Shown: in pieces, positions 9,108 through 17,844 of the stretch | How positions within the stretch are numbered: position 1 is the stretch's first letter | Layout: each line of letters opens with the position of its first letter | NCBI GenBank assembly: GCA_949743895.1 | Contig: CATJUX010000046.1 | Location: 1 to 42,816, forward strand | Length of the DNA: 42,816 nucleotides | Direction of reading: 5' to 3' | Origin: JANFXS01 sp022791155 | GTDB lineage: Bacteria > Bacillota > Clostridia > Lachnospirales > Anaerotignaceae | Position numbers and translations under genes: made by a program | The notes under the pieces: model-generated | Database searches by the model: none | What the model was told of the DNA's origin: nothing | Seen by the model: the letters and a program-made list of their open reading frames with translations, nothing else

Positions 9108-10466
9108 TCAGTTTTTAAAACTGTGTATAGGAGCCGGTATTCTTCCGCCTCTGTTTATGAAGCTCTCACAGCTGAAGGAATTCACAGGCATGATTGGCGC
9201 ATAGCCAAGAAGGCCGCCAAACTCCACAATTTCTCCAACGCCCTTGCCTATGACAGGAATCACTCTCACAGCCGTTGTTTTGTTGTTAATCATTCCAATG
9301 GCGGCTTCATCAGCAATTATTCCAGAAATTGTTGAAGCCGGCGTGTCGCCTGGTATGGCAATCATGTCAAGGCCAACGGAGCAAACGCATGTCATTGCCT
9401 CAAGCTTTTCAAGTGTGAGCGCCCCCATTTTTGCCGCCTCAATCATGCCATTGTCCTCGCTCACAGGGATGAACGCCCCGCTGAGGCCGCCAACATAGCT
9501 GCTGGCCATGACGCCGCCTTTTTTGACATTGTCATTCAATATGGCAAGCGCCGCTGTCGTTCCCGGCGCCCCGGCCTCCTGAAGGCCCATTTGCTGAAAT
9601 ATCTCTGCAATGCTGTCGCCAATGGCCGGCGTTGGCGCCAATGAAAGATCTATTATGCCAAAAGGCACTTCAAGGCGCTTTGAAGCCTCCTGAGCCACAA
9701 GTTGTCCGGCCCTTGTGATTTTGAATGCAGTTTTTTTGATTGTTTCACAAAGTGTTTCAAAATCGGCGCCACGGCACTGCTCAAGAGCTTTTTTAACAAC
9801 GCCCGGGCCGCTCACGCCAACGTTTATGACGCAGTCTTTTTCGCCAACGCCATGGAACGCTCCTGCCATGAATGGGTTGTCTTCAACGGCATTGCAAAAC
9901 ACAACAAATTTGGCGCAGCCCAAACAGCCATTGTCCTTTGACAAGTGTGCTGTCTCAAGTATAATTTCGCCCATTCGCTTCACCGAATCCATGTCAATGC
10001 CATTGCGTGAAGTGCCTATGTTCACGCTGGAACACACAATGTCTGTTTCAGCGAGCGCCTGTGGAATTGAATTTATAAGCGTTGTGTCACTTTTTGTGCA
10101 GCCCTTGTGCACAAGCGCTGAAAAACCGCCTATAAAATTGACACCAACGTCTTTGGCGGCTCTGTCCAAAGTTTTTGCCACGCTCACATAGCTGTCAGCC
10201 TCGCAGCCCGCCGCCGCTATGGCTATTGGCGTAACAGATATGCGTTTGTTGACAATTGGAATGCCAAGCTCTTTTTCAAGCTCCTCTCCAACTTTCACAA
10301 TGTTTTTGGCTTTTTTTGTTATTTTGTCATATATTTTTTCATTGAACCTGTCCAAACTGCTGTCAGCGCAGTCCAAAAGGCTTATGCCCATTGTTATCGT
10401 TCGCACGTCCAGCTTTGCTTCTTGTATCATAGTGTTTGTTTCGATAATTTCACGTTTTGAAATCAT
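9108..10466 (-). CDS. UPF0210 (PFL/DUF711 family) protein
   Basis: A 452-residue member of the conserved UPF0210/DUF711 family, often annotated 'PFL family protein'. Recognisable segments are TITMGISLLDC, TPIAIAAAGCEADSY, VGVNFIGGFSALVHKG and, at the C-terminus, GRIPAPIHSFKN. The biochemical role is unknown; structural links to glycyl-radical or reductase folds are only suggestive. The start is ATG at 10466 behind GGGAGG. The usual partner, a small ACT-domain gene, lies 96 bases upstream on the same strand, which supports the assignment. Confidence 0.9.
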   Translation of the reverse strand: MISKREIIETNTMIQEAKLDVRTITMGISLLDCADSSLDRFNEKIYDKITKKAKNIVKVGEELEKELGIPIVNKRISVTPIAIAAAGCEADSYVSVAKTLDRAAKDVGVNFIGGFSALVHKGCTKSDTTLINSIPQALAETDIVCSSVNIGTSRNGIDMDSVKRMGEIILETAHLSKDNGCLGCAKFVVFCNAVEDNPFMAGAFHGVGEKDCVINVGVSGPGVVKKALEQCRGADFETLCETIKKTAFKITRAGQLVAQEASKRLEVPFGIIDLSLAPTPAIGDSIAEIFQQMGLQEAGAPGTTAALAILNDNVKKGGVMASSYVGGLSGAFIPVSEDNGMIEAAKMGALTLEKLEAMTCVCSVGLDMIAIPGDTPASTISGIIADEAAIGMINNKTTAVRVIPVIGKGVGEIVEFGGLLGYAPIMPVNSFSCESFINRGGRIPAPIHSFKN

Positions 10467-10562
10467 ATTTTTCCTCCCGAACATGGCAAGTTCCAATCTG
10501 GCCAAAAATCAGCCATTCTTGGCACGTGGCATTTTTTAGTGTCCAAACACTTCAAACATAAA

Positions 10563-10832
10563 TTATATTCTGTGCATAATGTCAAAAATGTCTTCTCTTT
10601 GCAGTTTGATCTCAACGCCTATGTCTTTTCCAAGCTCCTCAAGTCCGCGATAAACATCATCAAACGCTGTTGTTGAACCGCTCATGTCAACAATCATCAT
10701 CATGTTGAAAAAGCCTTGAACAATTGTTTGAGAAATGTCAAGTATGTTTATCCCTCTGTCCGAAAGAAAAACGCACACCTTTGCTATTATTCCAACTTTG
10801 TCTTTGCCAAGAACAGTTATAATGCCTTTCAT
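10563..10832 (-). CDS. ACT domain-containing protein (UPF0237)
   Basis: An 89-residue, single ACT domain (ITVLGKDKVGIIAKVCVFLSDRGINILD start, second beta-alpha unit ending EIKLQREDIF). ACT domains bind amino acids or similar small ligands and regulate partner proteins. UPF0237 genes are regularly found next to UPF0210 genes, and that is the case here, so it likely modulates the downstream protein. The ATG at 10832 has GGAGG upstream, and a good promoter lies at 10887-10915. It is probably the first gene of a transcript running left through pepD. Confidence 0.92.
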   Translation of the reverse strand: MKGIITVLGKDKVGIIAKVCVFLSDRGINILDISQTIVQGFFNMMMIVDMSGSTTAFDDVYRGLEELGKDIGVEIKLQREDIFDIMHRI

Positions 10833-10886
10833 AATTTTTCCTCCAATAATAAAGTTGTGTATATATAAAGTTCGCCTTAAATTTAT

Positions 10887-10915
10887 ATTATACATAATGT
10901 TCATTGCCTTATCAA
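10887..10915 (-). promoter_or_regulatory. sigma-A promoter for the ACT/UPF0210 operon
   Basis: On the minus strand, TTGATA and TATAAT are separated by exactly 17 bases, 55 bases upstream of the ACT-domain start. Confidence 0.75.
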
Positions 10916-11026
10916 CAGCAAATTGCCATAAAAAAGAACTGTCCAAATGAGTTTTTGGCCTGTTTGAAGCATGCTTGCCACAACACATGTGGAACAACGT
11001 GTTTTTGGCTGTCAGTTTTTCCAAAG

Positions 11027-11066
11027 CAAAAAGCCCGGCCAAAACACACAGTTTCAGCGGGGCTTT
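11027..11066 (-). terminator. terminator of tRNA-Arg
   Basis: Read on the minus strand, AAGCCCC pairs with GGGCTT and is followed by a T run. It starts a few bases past the 3' end of tRNA-Arg. Confidence 0.75.
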
Positions 11067-11070
11067 CTCA

Positions 11071-11143
11071 TGCACCTTACTGGGATCGAACCAGCGGCCT
11101 TTCGGTTCGGAGCCGAACGCTCTATCCACTGAGCTAAAGGTGC
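11071..11143 (-). tRNA. tRNA-Arg, anticodon CCG
   Basis: A full cloverleaf: acceptor GCACCTT/AAGGTGC with discriminator A, D stem GCTC/GAGC, anticodon stem TTCGG/CCGAA with loop CTCCGAA (anticodon CCG, reads CGG), 5-base variable loop, T arm GCTGG-TTCGATC-CCAGT. The 3' CCA is not encoded. Confidence 0.97.
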
Positions 11144-11154
11144 ACACTTAATAT

Positions 11155-11183
11155 ATTTTAACATCTCTTGCCAGATACGTCAA
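11155..11183 (-). promoter_or_regulatory. sigma-A promoter of tRNA-Arg
   Basis: TTGACG and TAAAAT are 17 bases apart on the minus strand, 11 bases before the mature tRNA 5' end. Confidence 0.75.
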
Positions 11184-11338
11184 ATAAAATTCTTCATATT
11201 CATTTGGCAATTCCAATCCAATTTGACACAATCATAAACGTCAATTTCTTCTGTCACACAAAAACACATTCAAGACAGCATATCATTTCACCAAAATTCA
11301 AAAATTTCAATTTTATTCCAAATGTTGTAAATTTTGTG

Positions 11339-11367
11339 TTGACAAGCAGCCGCCTTTTTGCTATTAT
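11339..11367 (+). promoter_or_regulatory. sigma-A promoter of tRNA-Phe
   Basis: TTGACA and TATTAT are 17 bases apart, followed by TATAAG. The mature tRNA-Phe begins 55 bases downstream. The divergent tRNA-Arg promoter lies 156 bases to the left. Confidence 0.8.
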
Positions 11368-11422
11368 AAGTAGGCAGTAAATTGGCATTTGAACATTTTG
11401 GTTTTTGTTTCGATATTTTTTC

Positions 11423-11495
<73 letters not shown>

Positions 11496-11625
11496 TTTTG
11501 TTTTAACGGTACGGATTTTGTTTGTGCCGTTTTTGTTATGTATTAACTTCAATATATCAAGCTTATCAAATTCGCTGAACACGGTTAAAAATAATCCTAT
11601 TTTATCAACGAAAGGAGTCTTTCAA

Positions 11626-12006
11626 ATGTTGAAATTCACAAGCACTGACAAAGCACCGGCTGCTATAGGCCCATATTCACAGGCTGTCGCTGTGAACGGA
11701 TTTTTGTTCACTTCGGGACAGGTTGCCCTCATGCCTGGAACAGGCGAAATTGTTGGAACAACAATTGAGGAACAGGCCGAAAGAGTTATGCAAAGCCTCA
11801 AAGCCATACTTGAGGAAAACGGAATCGGTTTTGAAAATGTTGTCAAAACAACTTGCTTCCTTGCCGACATGAACGACTTTGCTGCTTTCAACGAAATTTA
11901 TGGAAAATATTTTGTCAGCAAACCAGCGCGTTCATGTGTTGCTGTTAAACAGCTTCCAAAAAATCTTCTTTGCGAGGTTGAAGTTATAGCTGTTCTTGAA
12001 AAATAA
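11626..12006 (+). CDS. ridA: RidA family enamine/imine deaminase
   Basis: A 126-residue RidA (YjgF/UK114) protein; family members form trimers and hydrolyse reactive 2-aminoacrylate and related imines made by PLP enzymes. Conserved features: AIGPYSQAV, FTSGQVAL, the TTCFLADMNDFAAFNEIY signature, the substrate arginine in PARSCVAV, and C-terminal VEVIAVLE. ATG at 11626 is preceded by AAAGGAG; the longer in-frame reading back to 11518 runs into the tRNA-Phe flank and is rejected. It may be read through from the tRNA promoter, since no clear terminator separates them. A terminator follows at 12031. Confidence 0.96.
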   Translation: MLKFTSTDKAPAAIGPYSQAVAVNGFLFTSGQVALMPGTGEIVGTTIEEQAERVMQSLKAILEENGIGFENVVKTTCFLADMNDFAAFNEIYGKYFVSKPARSCVAVKQLPKNLLCEVEVIAVLEK

Positions 12007-12030
12007 CACGCTCATTCACAATTGAACCAC

Positions 12031-12066
12031 AAACGGCTTCCAAACCATTTGGCAAGCCGTTTTTTT
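12031..12066 (+). terminator. terminator of ridA
   Basis: AAACGGCTT/AAGCCGTTT stem with inner CAAA/TTTG, ending in seven Ts, 25 bases after the ridA stop. Confidence 0.9.
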
Positions 12067-12252
12067 CATGCCAAAATCATTCAAAAACAAAATGTGTTCC
12101 CAAAATTTATATATATGCTTAACTATATGACACAGCCTTCGCCGCTGACCAACAAAATTCAGCCGCATGAACGCCCTCTTTTAACATATTTTTCTTCAAA
12201 ATCATACACATTTCACACGCTCAAAGACTATAATAATTTGGAGGTGCTTTTC

Positions 12253-12627
12253 ATGCATGAAAAAGCTTTTGAATATTATAGAAAAGGAGAAGGATGTTCA
12301 AGGAGCATACTTCTTGCAGCCATGGACAAGTATGGAAATTTTGATGACTCCGTTTTGAAATGCGCCACCGCAATAACAGGCGGCTTTGGGATAGGCAGTT
12401 TTTGCAGTGCACTTGTTGCAGGAATAATGGTCATAGGTCTGTTTTTTGATGAATATGAAGCTGAAAAAAAGCGGATTTTGCTTATGAGTGAATTTCAATG
12501 CCGCTTTTCATCAGTCAACTGCGGCTGCATAATGAAAAACAGAAGCGAATGTGAAGACGTTTTGGAGTTTATATGCTGCTGGCTTGACAGAAACATCAGC
12601 GAAAATTTGGGCCGGGCTGAAGCATGA
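12253..12627 (+). CDS. C_GCAxxG_C_C family cysteine-rich protein (putative redox)
   Basis: A 124-residue protein resembling the C_GCAxxG_C_C family: N-terminal YYRKGEGCSRSILLAA, a glycine-rich GGFGIGSFCSALVAG core and a cysteine-rich C-terminal part (NCGCIMKN, ICCWLD). The core cysteine is in a GSFCSAL rather than the usual CGAL context, so cluster or redox binding is not certain. The function of the family is unproven; electron transfer is proposed. ATG at 12253 follows TTGGAGGTG; an in-frame extension to 12022 overlaps the ridA terminator and is rejected. A promoter-bearing hemerythrin gene follows, so the two may share an oxidative-stress theme (inference). Confidence 0.8.
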   Translation: MHEKAFEYYRKGEGCSRSILLAAMDKYGNFDDSVLKCATAITGGFGIGSFCSALVAGIMVIGLFFDEYEAEKKRILLMSEFQCRFSSVNCGCIMKNRSECEDVLEFICCWLDRNISENLGRAEA

Positions 12628-12648
12628 GCATTGCAGTCATTAATTGTG

Positions 12649-12677
12649 TTGACGAAAAATGGTTTTAGGGCTATACT
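12649..12677 (+). promoter_or_regulatory. sigma-A promoter of the hemerythrin gene
   Basis: TTGACG and TATACT separated by 17 bases, 45 bases upstream of the hemerythrin start. Confidence 0.75.
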
Positions 12678-12721
12678 GTATATCAATTCCAAATGAATTT
12701 TTATGAAAGGATGATTTACAT

Positions 12722-13126
12722 ATGGCCTATCAGTTTACACCGGATCTGGAAACAAAAAATTCCCTCATAGACAGTGAACACAAACAGCTTATAAACGCTA
12801 TTAACAATCTTTTGGAAGCGTGTTCAAAGGGCCAGGGAAGGTCATCAATGTCGCAGACAGCGAAATTTTTGTATGATTATACGGCTAAACATTTTTCGGA
12901 TGAGGAGAAACTTCAGCTTCAATATAAATATCCAGACTATCAAAACCACAAGCGCTATCATGAGCAGTTTAAGAAGGTTGTGGCCGACATTGTGAAAAAA
13001 TTGGAACAGCATGGCCCAACGATAGCTCTTGTAAGCGAGATAAACACAGCCCTTGCCGGCTGGCTTATAAACCACATCAAAAAGGAAGACAAAAAACTGG
13101 CGGCCCATATCCGCGGTGAAAAATAA
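12722..13126 (+). CDS. bacteriohemerythrin
   Basis: A 134-residue stand-alone hemerythrin: a four-helix protein with a di-iron site that binds O2 reversibly. The ligand set is visible: H in DSEHKQL, HxxxE in KHFSDEE, HxxxH in NHKRYHEQF (KRYHEQ), and HxxxxD in INHIKKEDKKL. There is no sensor or membrane domain. In an anaerobe it may scavenge or deliver oxygen. AAAGGA lies upstream of the ATG, and the gene has its own promoter and terminator, so it is probably monocistronic. Confidence 0.95.
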   Translation: MAYQFTPDLETKNSLIDSEHKQLINAINNLLEACSKGQGRSSMSQTAKFLYDYTAKHFSDEEKLQLQYKYPDYQNHKRYHEQFKKVVADIVKKLEQHGPTIALVSEINTALAGWLINHIKKEDKKLAAHIRGEK

Positions 13127-13134
13127 CAGCTGTC

Positions 13135-13187
13135 AAAAGCCGCCGCCCAGCATTATACAAACGCTGTGGCGGCGGCTTTGATTTTTT
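13135..13187 (+). terminator. terminator of the hemerythrin gene
   Basis: A GC-rich stem AAAGCCGCCGCC/GGCGGCGGCTTT closes an inner AGC/GCT helix and is followed by GATTTTTT. It starts 9 bases past the stop. Confidence 0.92.
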
Positions 13188-13282
13188 CGCAAACACTGTT
13201 TTGCAGTCAAACTCGCTTTCAATGCAAAACAACAGCCTTGGTCAAAAACGAATTTGCCGCAAATCTGCAAAAATGCTTGTCG

Positions 13283-13690
13283 TCAGGCTTTTGCTTTTTC
13301 AAGACACTTTTCAATTGCCGAAAGTATGACGTTGCTGCTCACGCTGTCATCTTCAAGTGACTGTGCGCTTTGGCTTTTGACAACTCTTTGGCCTATCAAC
13401 TCTGCCGTTTCGTCAATGTGAGGATAGAAAACGGGAATGGTTTCACTGCTATGTATCAGTTCAACGGATTTTATTTCCATTTCATCAACTTCAACGGCCA
13501 TTGTGATGCTTCCGTTTTCAAAGGCCACATCAGTTGTATACACCCCCGGAACATATATGGCCGTGCTAACTGATGCCTTGCCAACGGCAAAATATATGAC
13601 GGCCAGTATAATCATCACTCCAAGAATCGCAAACAGCGACGTTTTAAGAAGTTCTCTGAGTTTTATCACCATGAATTTGTTCCCCGGCAT
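13283..13690 (-). CDS. membrane-anchored FMN_bind-like domain protein
   Basis: A 135-residue protein: a short basic N-terminus, one transmembrane helix (about residues 17-36) and an extracytoplasmic domain. That domain begins YVPGVYTTDVAFENGSI and continues with a strand pair and ELIHSSET, like FMN_bind (RnfG/NqrC-type) domains. The attachment motif of the family, SGAT near the C-terminus, is replaced by VSSNVILSAIEK, so covalent FMN is doubtful. ATG at 13690 follows AGGGGG. It is transcribed away from addB. A DUF of similar fold remains possible. Confidence 0.6.
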   Translation of the reverse strand: MPGNKFMVIKLRELLKTSLFAILGVMIILAVIYFAVGKASVSTAIYVPGVYTTDVAFENGSITMAVEVDEMEIKSVELIHSSETIPVFYPHIDETAELIGQRVVKSQSAQSLEDDSVSSNVILSAIEKCLEKAKA

Positions 13691-13863
13691 AGTAATCCCC
13701 CTAAAAGATAATCTGTTATATTTTATTTTCTGCAATGCTGTTTTATGCTTGGGACACATTAATTTTTGAGCATATGTCTGAACAACTGTCTTTTTTGAAA
13801 TGACACAGCAATATATCAGTTCCATTTTTGTCAAGAATTCAGCACAAACAAGGAGGTGTGTCC

Positions 13864-16800
13864 ATGAGTTTAAGTTTTATACTTGGGCCTTCAGGGAGTG
13901 GAAAAAGCACATTTTGTCTTAAAGCCATGGCAAAACGCCAAAAAGATGACAAAAGTGCATTCTCTGTGTTCATTGTTCCAGACCAGTTTTCATTTCAGGC
14001 CGAAAAAGACTTGATTGAAGCCATGGGAACAAATGTCATAATGCGCGCCAAAGTGCTGAGCTTCACAAGGCTTGCCCACACAGTTTTTTCAAAAACCGGC
14101 TGTCCGCGGACAATGCCCCTCACAGAAGTTTCAAAAGCCATGGCTTTGAGAAGCATTGTTGCCAAAAGCGATTTGGCCTATTTCAAAAAAGCCGCCGGAA
14201 AACATGGGTTTGTGAGCGAGCTTTCAAACATTATAACTGAGTTTTTCAGATATGGCGTTTCACCAAAAGATCTCATTGAAAGAAGCGCTGGCGAAAGCGC
14301 CTTTGACGCCAAACTGAATGACTTGGCGCTCATCTATGGCGCTTATATTGATTTTATAAACGAAGGCTATATATGCGATGAAGAAACACTGGATCTGCTT
14401 TACACAGCTATCGATGACTATGAAAAAATTAAACATGCCGCCATTTGGATAGACGGCTTCAGCGGTTTCACAGCACAAGAATATAAAATAATTGGCCGCC
14501 TCATGAAACTTGCCAAAAGCGTGACAGTTGCGTTGACAATGGACAAGCGCGCCGCCGTCAAAAGCCGTTTGGCTGAAACAGAACTCTTTTTTGAACCAAG
14601 AAAAACATATGACACACTTGTGGCAATGGCCGGGGAACTTTCAGTTGAAATTGAAAAACCTGTCATTCTTGAAAAAACCGTTCGATTCAAAAGCGCCGGC
14701 CTTTCATCGCTGGAACAAAATTATGGAAAAATATTTTACAAACGCTGCAAAGACCACAGCGGCATAGAAATTTATTGCTCCTCAAACCCTTTTGACGAAA
14801 TTGAAGCCGCCGCACTGAAGATAATTTCTCTTGTGAAAAACGGCAACTGCCGCTATAGAGACATCGCCCTTGTGGCCGGCAACATAGAAAGCTATGAAAG
14901 TGTCATACGCAAAGTTATGTCAGAGAACAACATACCTTTTTTCATGGACACAAAAAGAGACATTTCATCTCACCCTTTGTCCGTTCTTGTGAAAGGCATT
15001 TTGGAGGTTTATATATACAACTTCTCATTTGACAGCGTGTTCAATCTGCTCAAAACAGGGCTCACGCCAATTCCGCGGGACAGCATTGAAAAGCTTGAAA
15101 ACTATTGCCTTGCTCACGGCATAAAAGGCTATAAATGGGACATGGAAAGCTGGGCATGGGGCCTTGACGGCGATGACACGACTGAAGAATATATAGCGGT
15201 AAATTCCATCAAAAAAAGTTTCATGGAATTTATAAAACCGCTGAAAAAGTTCAGCAACCAAAAAAAGAAACACAATGCCAAAGAGATAACAAAAGCGCTG
15301 TTCTCTGTTGTTGAAAGTTTCAACGCTGCCGAAAAGCTTGATGAGCTGACAGAAAGCCAGCTTAATGCCGGAATATTAACCGGCAAATCTGAAAACAGCC
15401 AAATTTGGAATGCAATGATTGATATATTCGATTCCATAACAACAGTGATTGGAAATGACGAGATAACATTGAAGGAATATCACTCAATTCTTGACAGCGG
15501 AATATCCGTCAGTTCTTTGGGGCTCATACCTCCGGCACTTGACAGCGTGACAATTGGAACACTTGAGAGAACAAGACTTCCAAAAATCAAGGCGCTTTTT
15601 GTTGTGGGAGCCAATGAGGGAGTCATTCCCTCGGCAAACTTCAACGAGGGCATGTTGAAAGACAACGAAAGAGATTTCCTTGAAAAAAGCGGCCTGACAC
15701 TTGCTTCTGACAGTTTGAGAAAGCTGTTTGAAGAACAGTTTCGAATATACTGCGCAATAACAAAGCCGGAAGAAAAGCTTTTCATATCTTTCCCAACAGG
15801 CGATTTGGAAGGCAATGTCATGGCAATATCGCCAATTGTTGAAAAAATAATGAATATATTTCCAGAAGTGGGGCTTGAAAAATATTCGGCAGATGAGGGC
15901 GACATATTTTTGTCGCCGGCATCAACGTTCCACCGCTTGGGAAACGGGCTGAAAACAGGCGGAAGCATTTGGGAAAAGGCGCTTGAATGTTTTGAAAACA
16001 GCGAAGACTGGAGGGAAAGGGCTAAACTGATCAAAAACGGCTTTGACGAACATGAGCCCGAAGCATATTTGAGCGCCGAAATATGCGAAAGCATATTCTT
16101 CGACAATATATATTCAAGCGTTTCGCGCCTTGAAAGATTCTCGGCATGTCCATATTCATATTTCATGGCATACACAATGAAAGCCCGGGAAAGAGAAATA
16201 TATCGCATTGGCTCACCGGATTTGGGGATTCTTTTTCACGGTGTTTTGGAGGATTTTTCCAACATGCTCAAAGAAAGCGGAAAAAACTGGCGGACAGCCT
16301 CAGAAAATGACATTGTGTCCATGACAACAAAAGCAGTTGACAAAAGAGCCGCCGAGCTCAAAGGCCAAATTCTTCTTTCAAACAACGGCCTCACATATCT
16401 GATAAAAAGGCTGAAACGAATTTCCATAAGGGCTGTGTCAACTTTGGCATGGCATTTGAGAAGCGGTGATTTTGAGCCATATGGCTATGAAGTGGCTTTT
16501 GGCAGCGGCGAAGCCCTTCCGCCGATAGTGATTGACATTTCCGGCGGAAAACGTCTTGTTCTCACAGGGAAAATTGACCGGGTTGACATTCTCAACAGCG
16601 ACAACACGTCATATGTAAAAATCATCGACTATAAATCAGGAAAAAAAAGCTTCAGCCTTCAAGATGTATATTATGGCCTGCAAATGCAGCTTTTGCTCTA
16701 TATGGATGCGCTTTTGAAAAGCGGCAATGTTCTGCTGAAACACGATTTGCAAATTGAAAACGAAGTGCTTCCAGGAGGCGTTTTTTATTTCAGAATATCA

Positions 16801-17250
16801 GATCCCATAATTTCGGCTGACGGCCGTTTGACAGCCGAGGAGATAGAAAAAGAAATATCAAAAAAGCTTTCGCTCAGCGGCCTTGTTCTCAACGACGACA
16901 GAGTTATAGAAGCCATGGATCGAAACATAGGAAAAAATTCACTGATAATACCCGTTGGATATAAAAAAACAGATGGCAAACTCACCGCAAATTCAATGGC
17001 GGCAAGCCGCCATGTGTTTGAGAAATTGTGTGACTACACACTCAAAAGCGCCGCCGAAATAGGAAAAAACATAGGAAACGGGCTCATACGCCGCAGTCCC
17101 TATAAAAGCCGTGGGCGCACGCCATGTGACTATTGCGTTTATAAAAGCGTGTGCGGTTTTGACGAAAGCGAAAAATATTTCAAGAGAAGAATATTGAAAA
17201 ATTTGGACAAGGAGGCCGTTTTCAAGCTCATTGACGATGAACACGAGTGA
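13864..17250 (+). CDS. addB: ATP-dependent helicase/nuclease subunit B (AddB)
   Basis: A 1128-residue AddB of the AddAB double-strand-break resection complex. Walker A GPSGSGKST is at residues 8-16. The four cysteines of the 4Fe-4S cluster are C762 (FSACPYSYF) and C1088, C1091 and C1097 (CDYCVYKSVC). The RecB-like nuclease site is GKIDRVD (D905) and DYKSGK (D922, K924), followed by the YGLQMQLLLYMDAL helix. Everything needed for an active nuclease is present. ATG at 13864 has AAGGAGGTG. Unusually, addA does not follow; 600 bases of hairpin-rich noncoding DNA and an opposing gene do. Confidence 0.96.
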   Translation: MSLSFILGPSGSGKSTFCLKAMAKRQKDDKSAFSVFIVPDQFSFQAEKDLIEAMGTNVIMRAKVLSFTRLAHTVFSKTGCPRTMPLTEVSKAMALRSIVAKSDLAYFKKAAGKHGFVSELSNIITEFFRYGVSPKDLIERSAGESAFDAKLNDLALIYGAYIDFINEGYICDEETLDLLYTAIDDYEKIKHAAIWIDGFSGFTAQEYKIIGRLMKLAKSVTVALTMDKRAAVKSRLAETELFFEPRKTYDTLVAMAGELSVEIEKPVILEKTVRFKSAGLSSLEQNYGKIFYKRCKDHSGIEIYCSSNPFDEIEAAALKIISLVKNGNCRYRDIALVAGNIESYESVIRKVMSENNIPFFMDTKRDISSHPLSVLVKGILEVYIYNFSFDSVFNLLKTGLTPIPRDSIEKLENYCLAHGIKGYKWDMESWAWGLDGDDTTEEYIAVNSIKKSFMEFIKPLKKFSNQKKKHNAKEITKALFSVVESFNAAEKLDELTESQLNAGILTGKSENSQIWNAMIDIFDSITTVIGNDEITLKEYHSILDSGISVSSLGLIPPALDSVTIGTLERTRLPKIKALFVVGANEGVIPSANFNEGMLKDNERDFLEKSGLTLASDSLRKLFEEQFRIYCAITKPEEKLFISFPTGDLEGNVMAISPIVEKIMNIFPEVGLEKYSADEGDIFLSPASTFHRLGNGLKTGGSIWEKALECFENSEDWRERAKLIKNGFDEHEPEAYLSAEICESIFFDNIYSSVSRLERFSACPYSYFMAYTMKAREREIYRIGSPDLGILFHGVLEDFSNMLKESGKNWRTASENDIVSMTTKAVDKRAAELKGQILLSNNGLTYLIKRLKRISIRAVSTLAWHLRSGDFEPYGYEVAFGSGEALPPIVIDISGGKRLVLTGKIDRVDILNSDNTSYVKIIDYKSGKKSFSLQDVYYGLQMQLLLYMDALLKSGNVLLKHDLQIENEVLPGGVFYFRISDPIISADGRLTAEEIEKEISKKLSLSGLVLNDDRVIEAMDRNIGKNSLIIPVGYKKTDGKLTANSMAASRHVFEKLCDYTLKSAAEIGKNIGNGLIRRSPYKSRGRTPCDYCVYKSVCGFDESEKYFKRRILKNLDKEAVFKLIDDEHE

Positions 17251-17844
17251 AAAACCAAGGCTTGTTTCCGAACCAGCAGGAGTGTTGTTCACATGTTCAT
17301 ATGAAAACGTTTTGTTCATGTGCCAGTTAAACTTCCCAAATGGAAAATGCAACATTATGAACATGCGAAAAGCTTGTGGGAACTCACATTTTCAAACTTA
17401 GGTTTATGAAGCACACACTTTTGCAATCCAAAAAACAAAGCGCCAAAAGTTTCTCCCAATTCTTTCATGTTTCCGTCTCTCCACAAAGCGGCAAGCACAA
17501 TGATGTTTCCGGCTTGAGAAACACAAAAACAAATTGAGAGAAAATTTAGGCAGACACAATTCCCATGCTTTTTCCTGGTTTTCAAAAAGCCAAATCAAAA
17601 TCCGCAAATTCCAAAACAAATGTGGCCAAACACGGAAGAAGCACAACTCACTTCCATGTTTGGCCACACATTCTGTTGATATTTTGTGCCGAATGCGGCG
17701 CTTGTGAAACTGTCAGCGCATTGCGGCACGTTCAGTTTCATGAAAGCCTCTCTTTGGCATTTTGTTTCAGCAAATATATCTGATCAACAAAAGCAAACTT
17801 TTGCAATGGCACAAATCAACAAAAGCTCATCAAGCTCACAATCA
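17251..17844. other. noncoding interval after addB with palindromes
   Basis: No reading frame here has a ribosome binding site plus protein-like composition. It contains an imperfect palindrome around 17290-17322 (ACATGTTCAT...TTCATGT), a long perfect-like inverted repeat at 17621-17668, and a small CAAAAG/CTTTTG hairpin near 17789. I see no convincing addB terminator with a T run. Confidence 0.5.
17621..17668. repeat. 18-bp inverted repeat hairpin
   Basis: TGTGGCCAAACA-C-GGAAG pairs with CTTCC-A-TGTTTGGCCACA around a 12-base loop: 17 pairs and one mismatch. There is no T run on either side, so it is not an ordinary terminator. It could be an RNA processing site, a protein-binding palindrome or a remnant mobile hairpin. 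Confidence 0.75.

Noticed and set aside
12022..12252. 77-codon N-terminal extension of the C_GCAxxG_C_C protein
   Set aside because: It overlaps the ridA terminator, and a good binding site marks the ATG at 12253.
17355..17667. Two overlapping minus-strand frames of 76 and 87 codons
   Set aside because: They cross the long inverted repeat, lack binding sites and show no protein family features.
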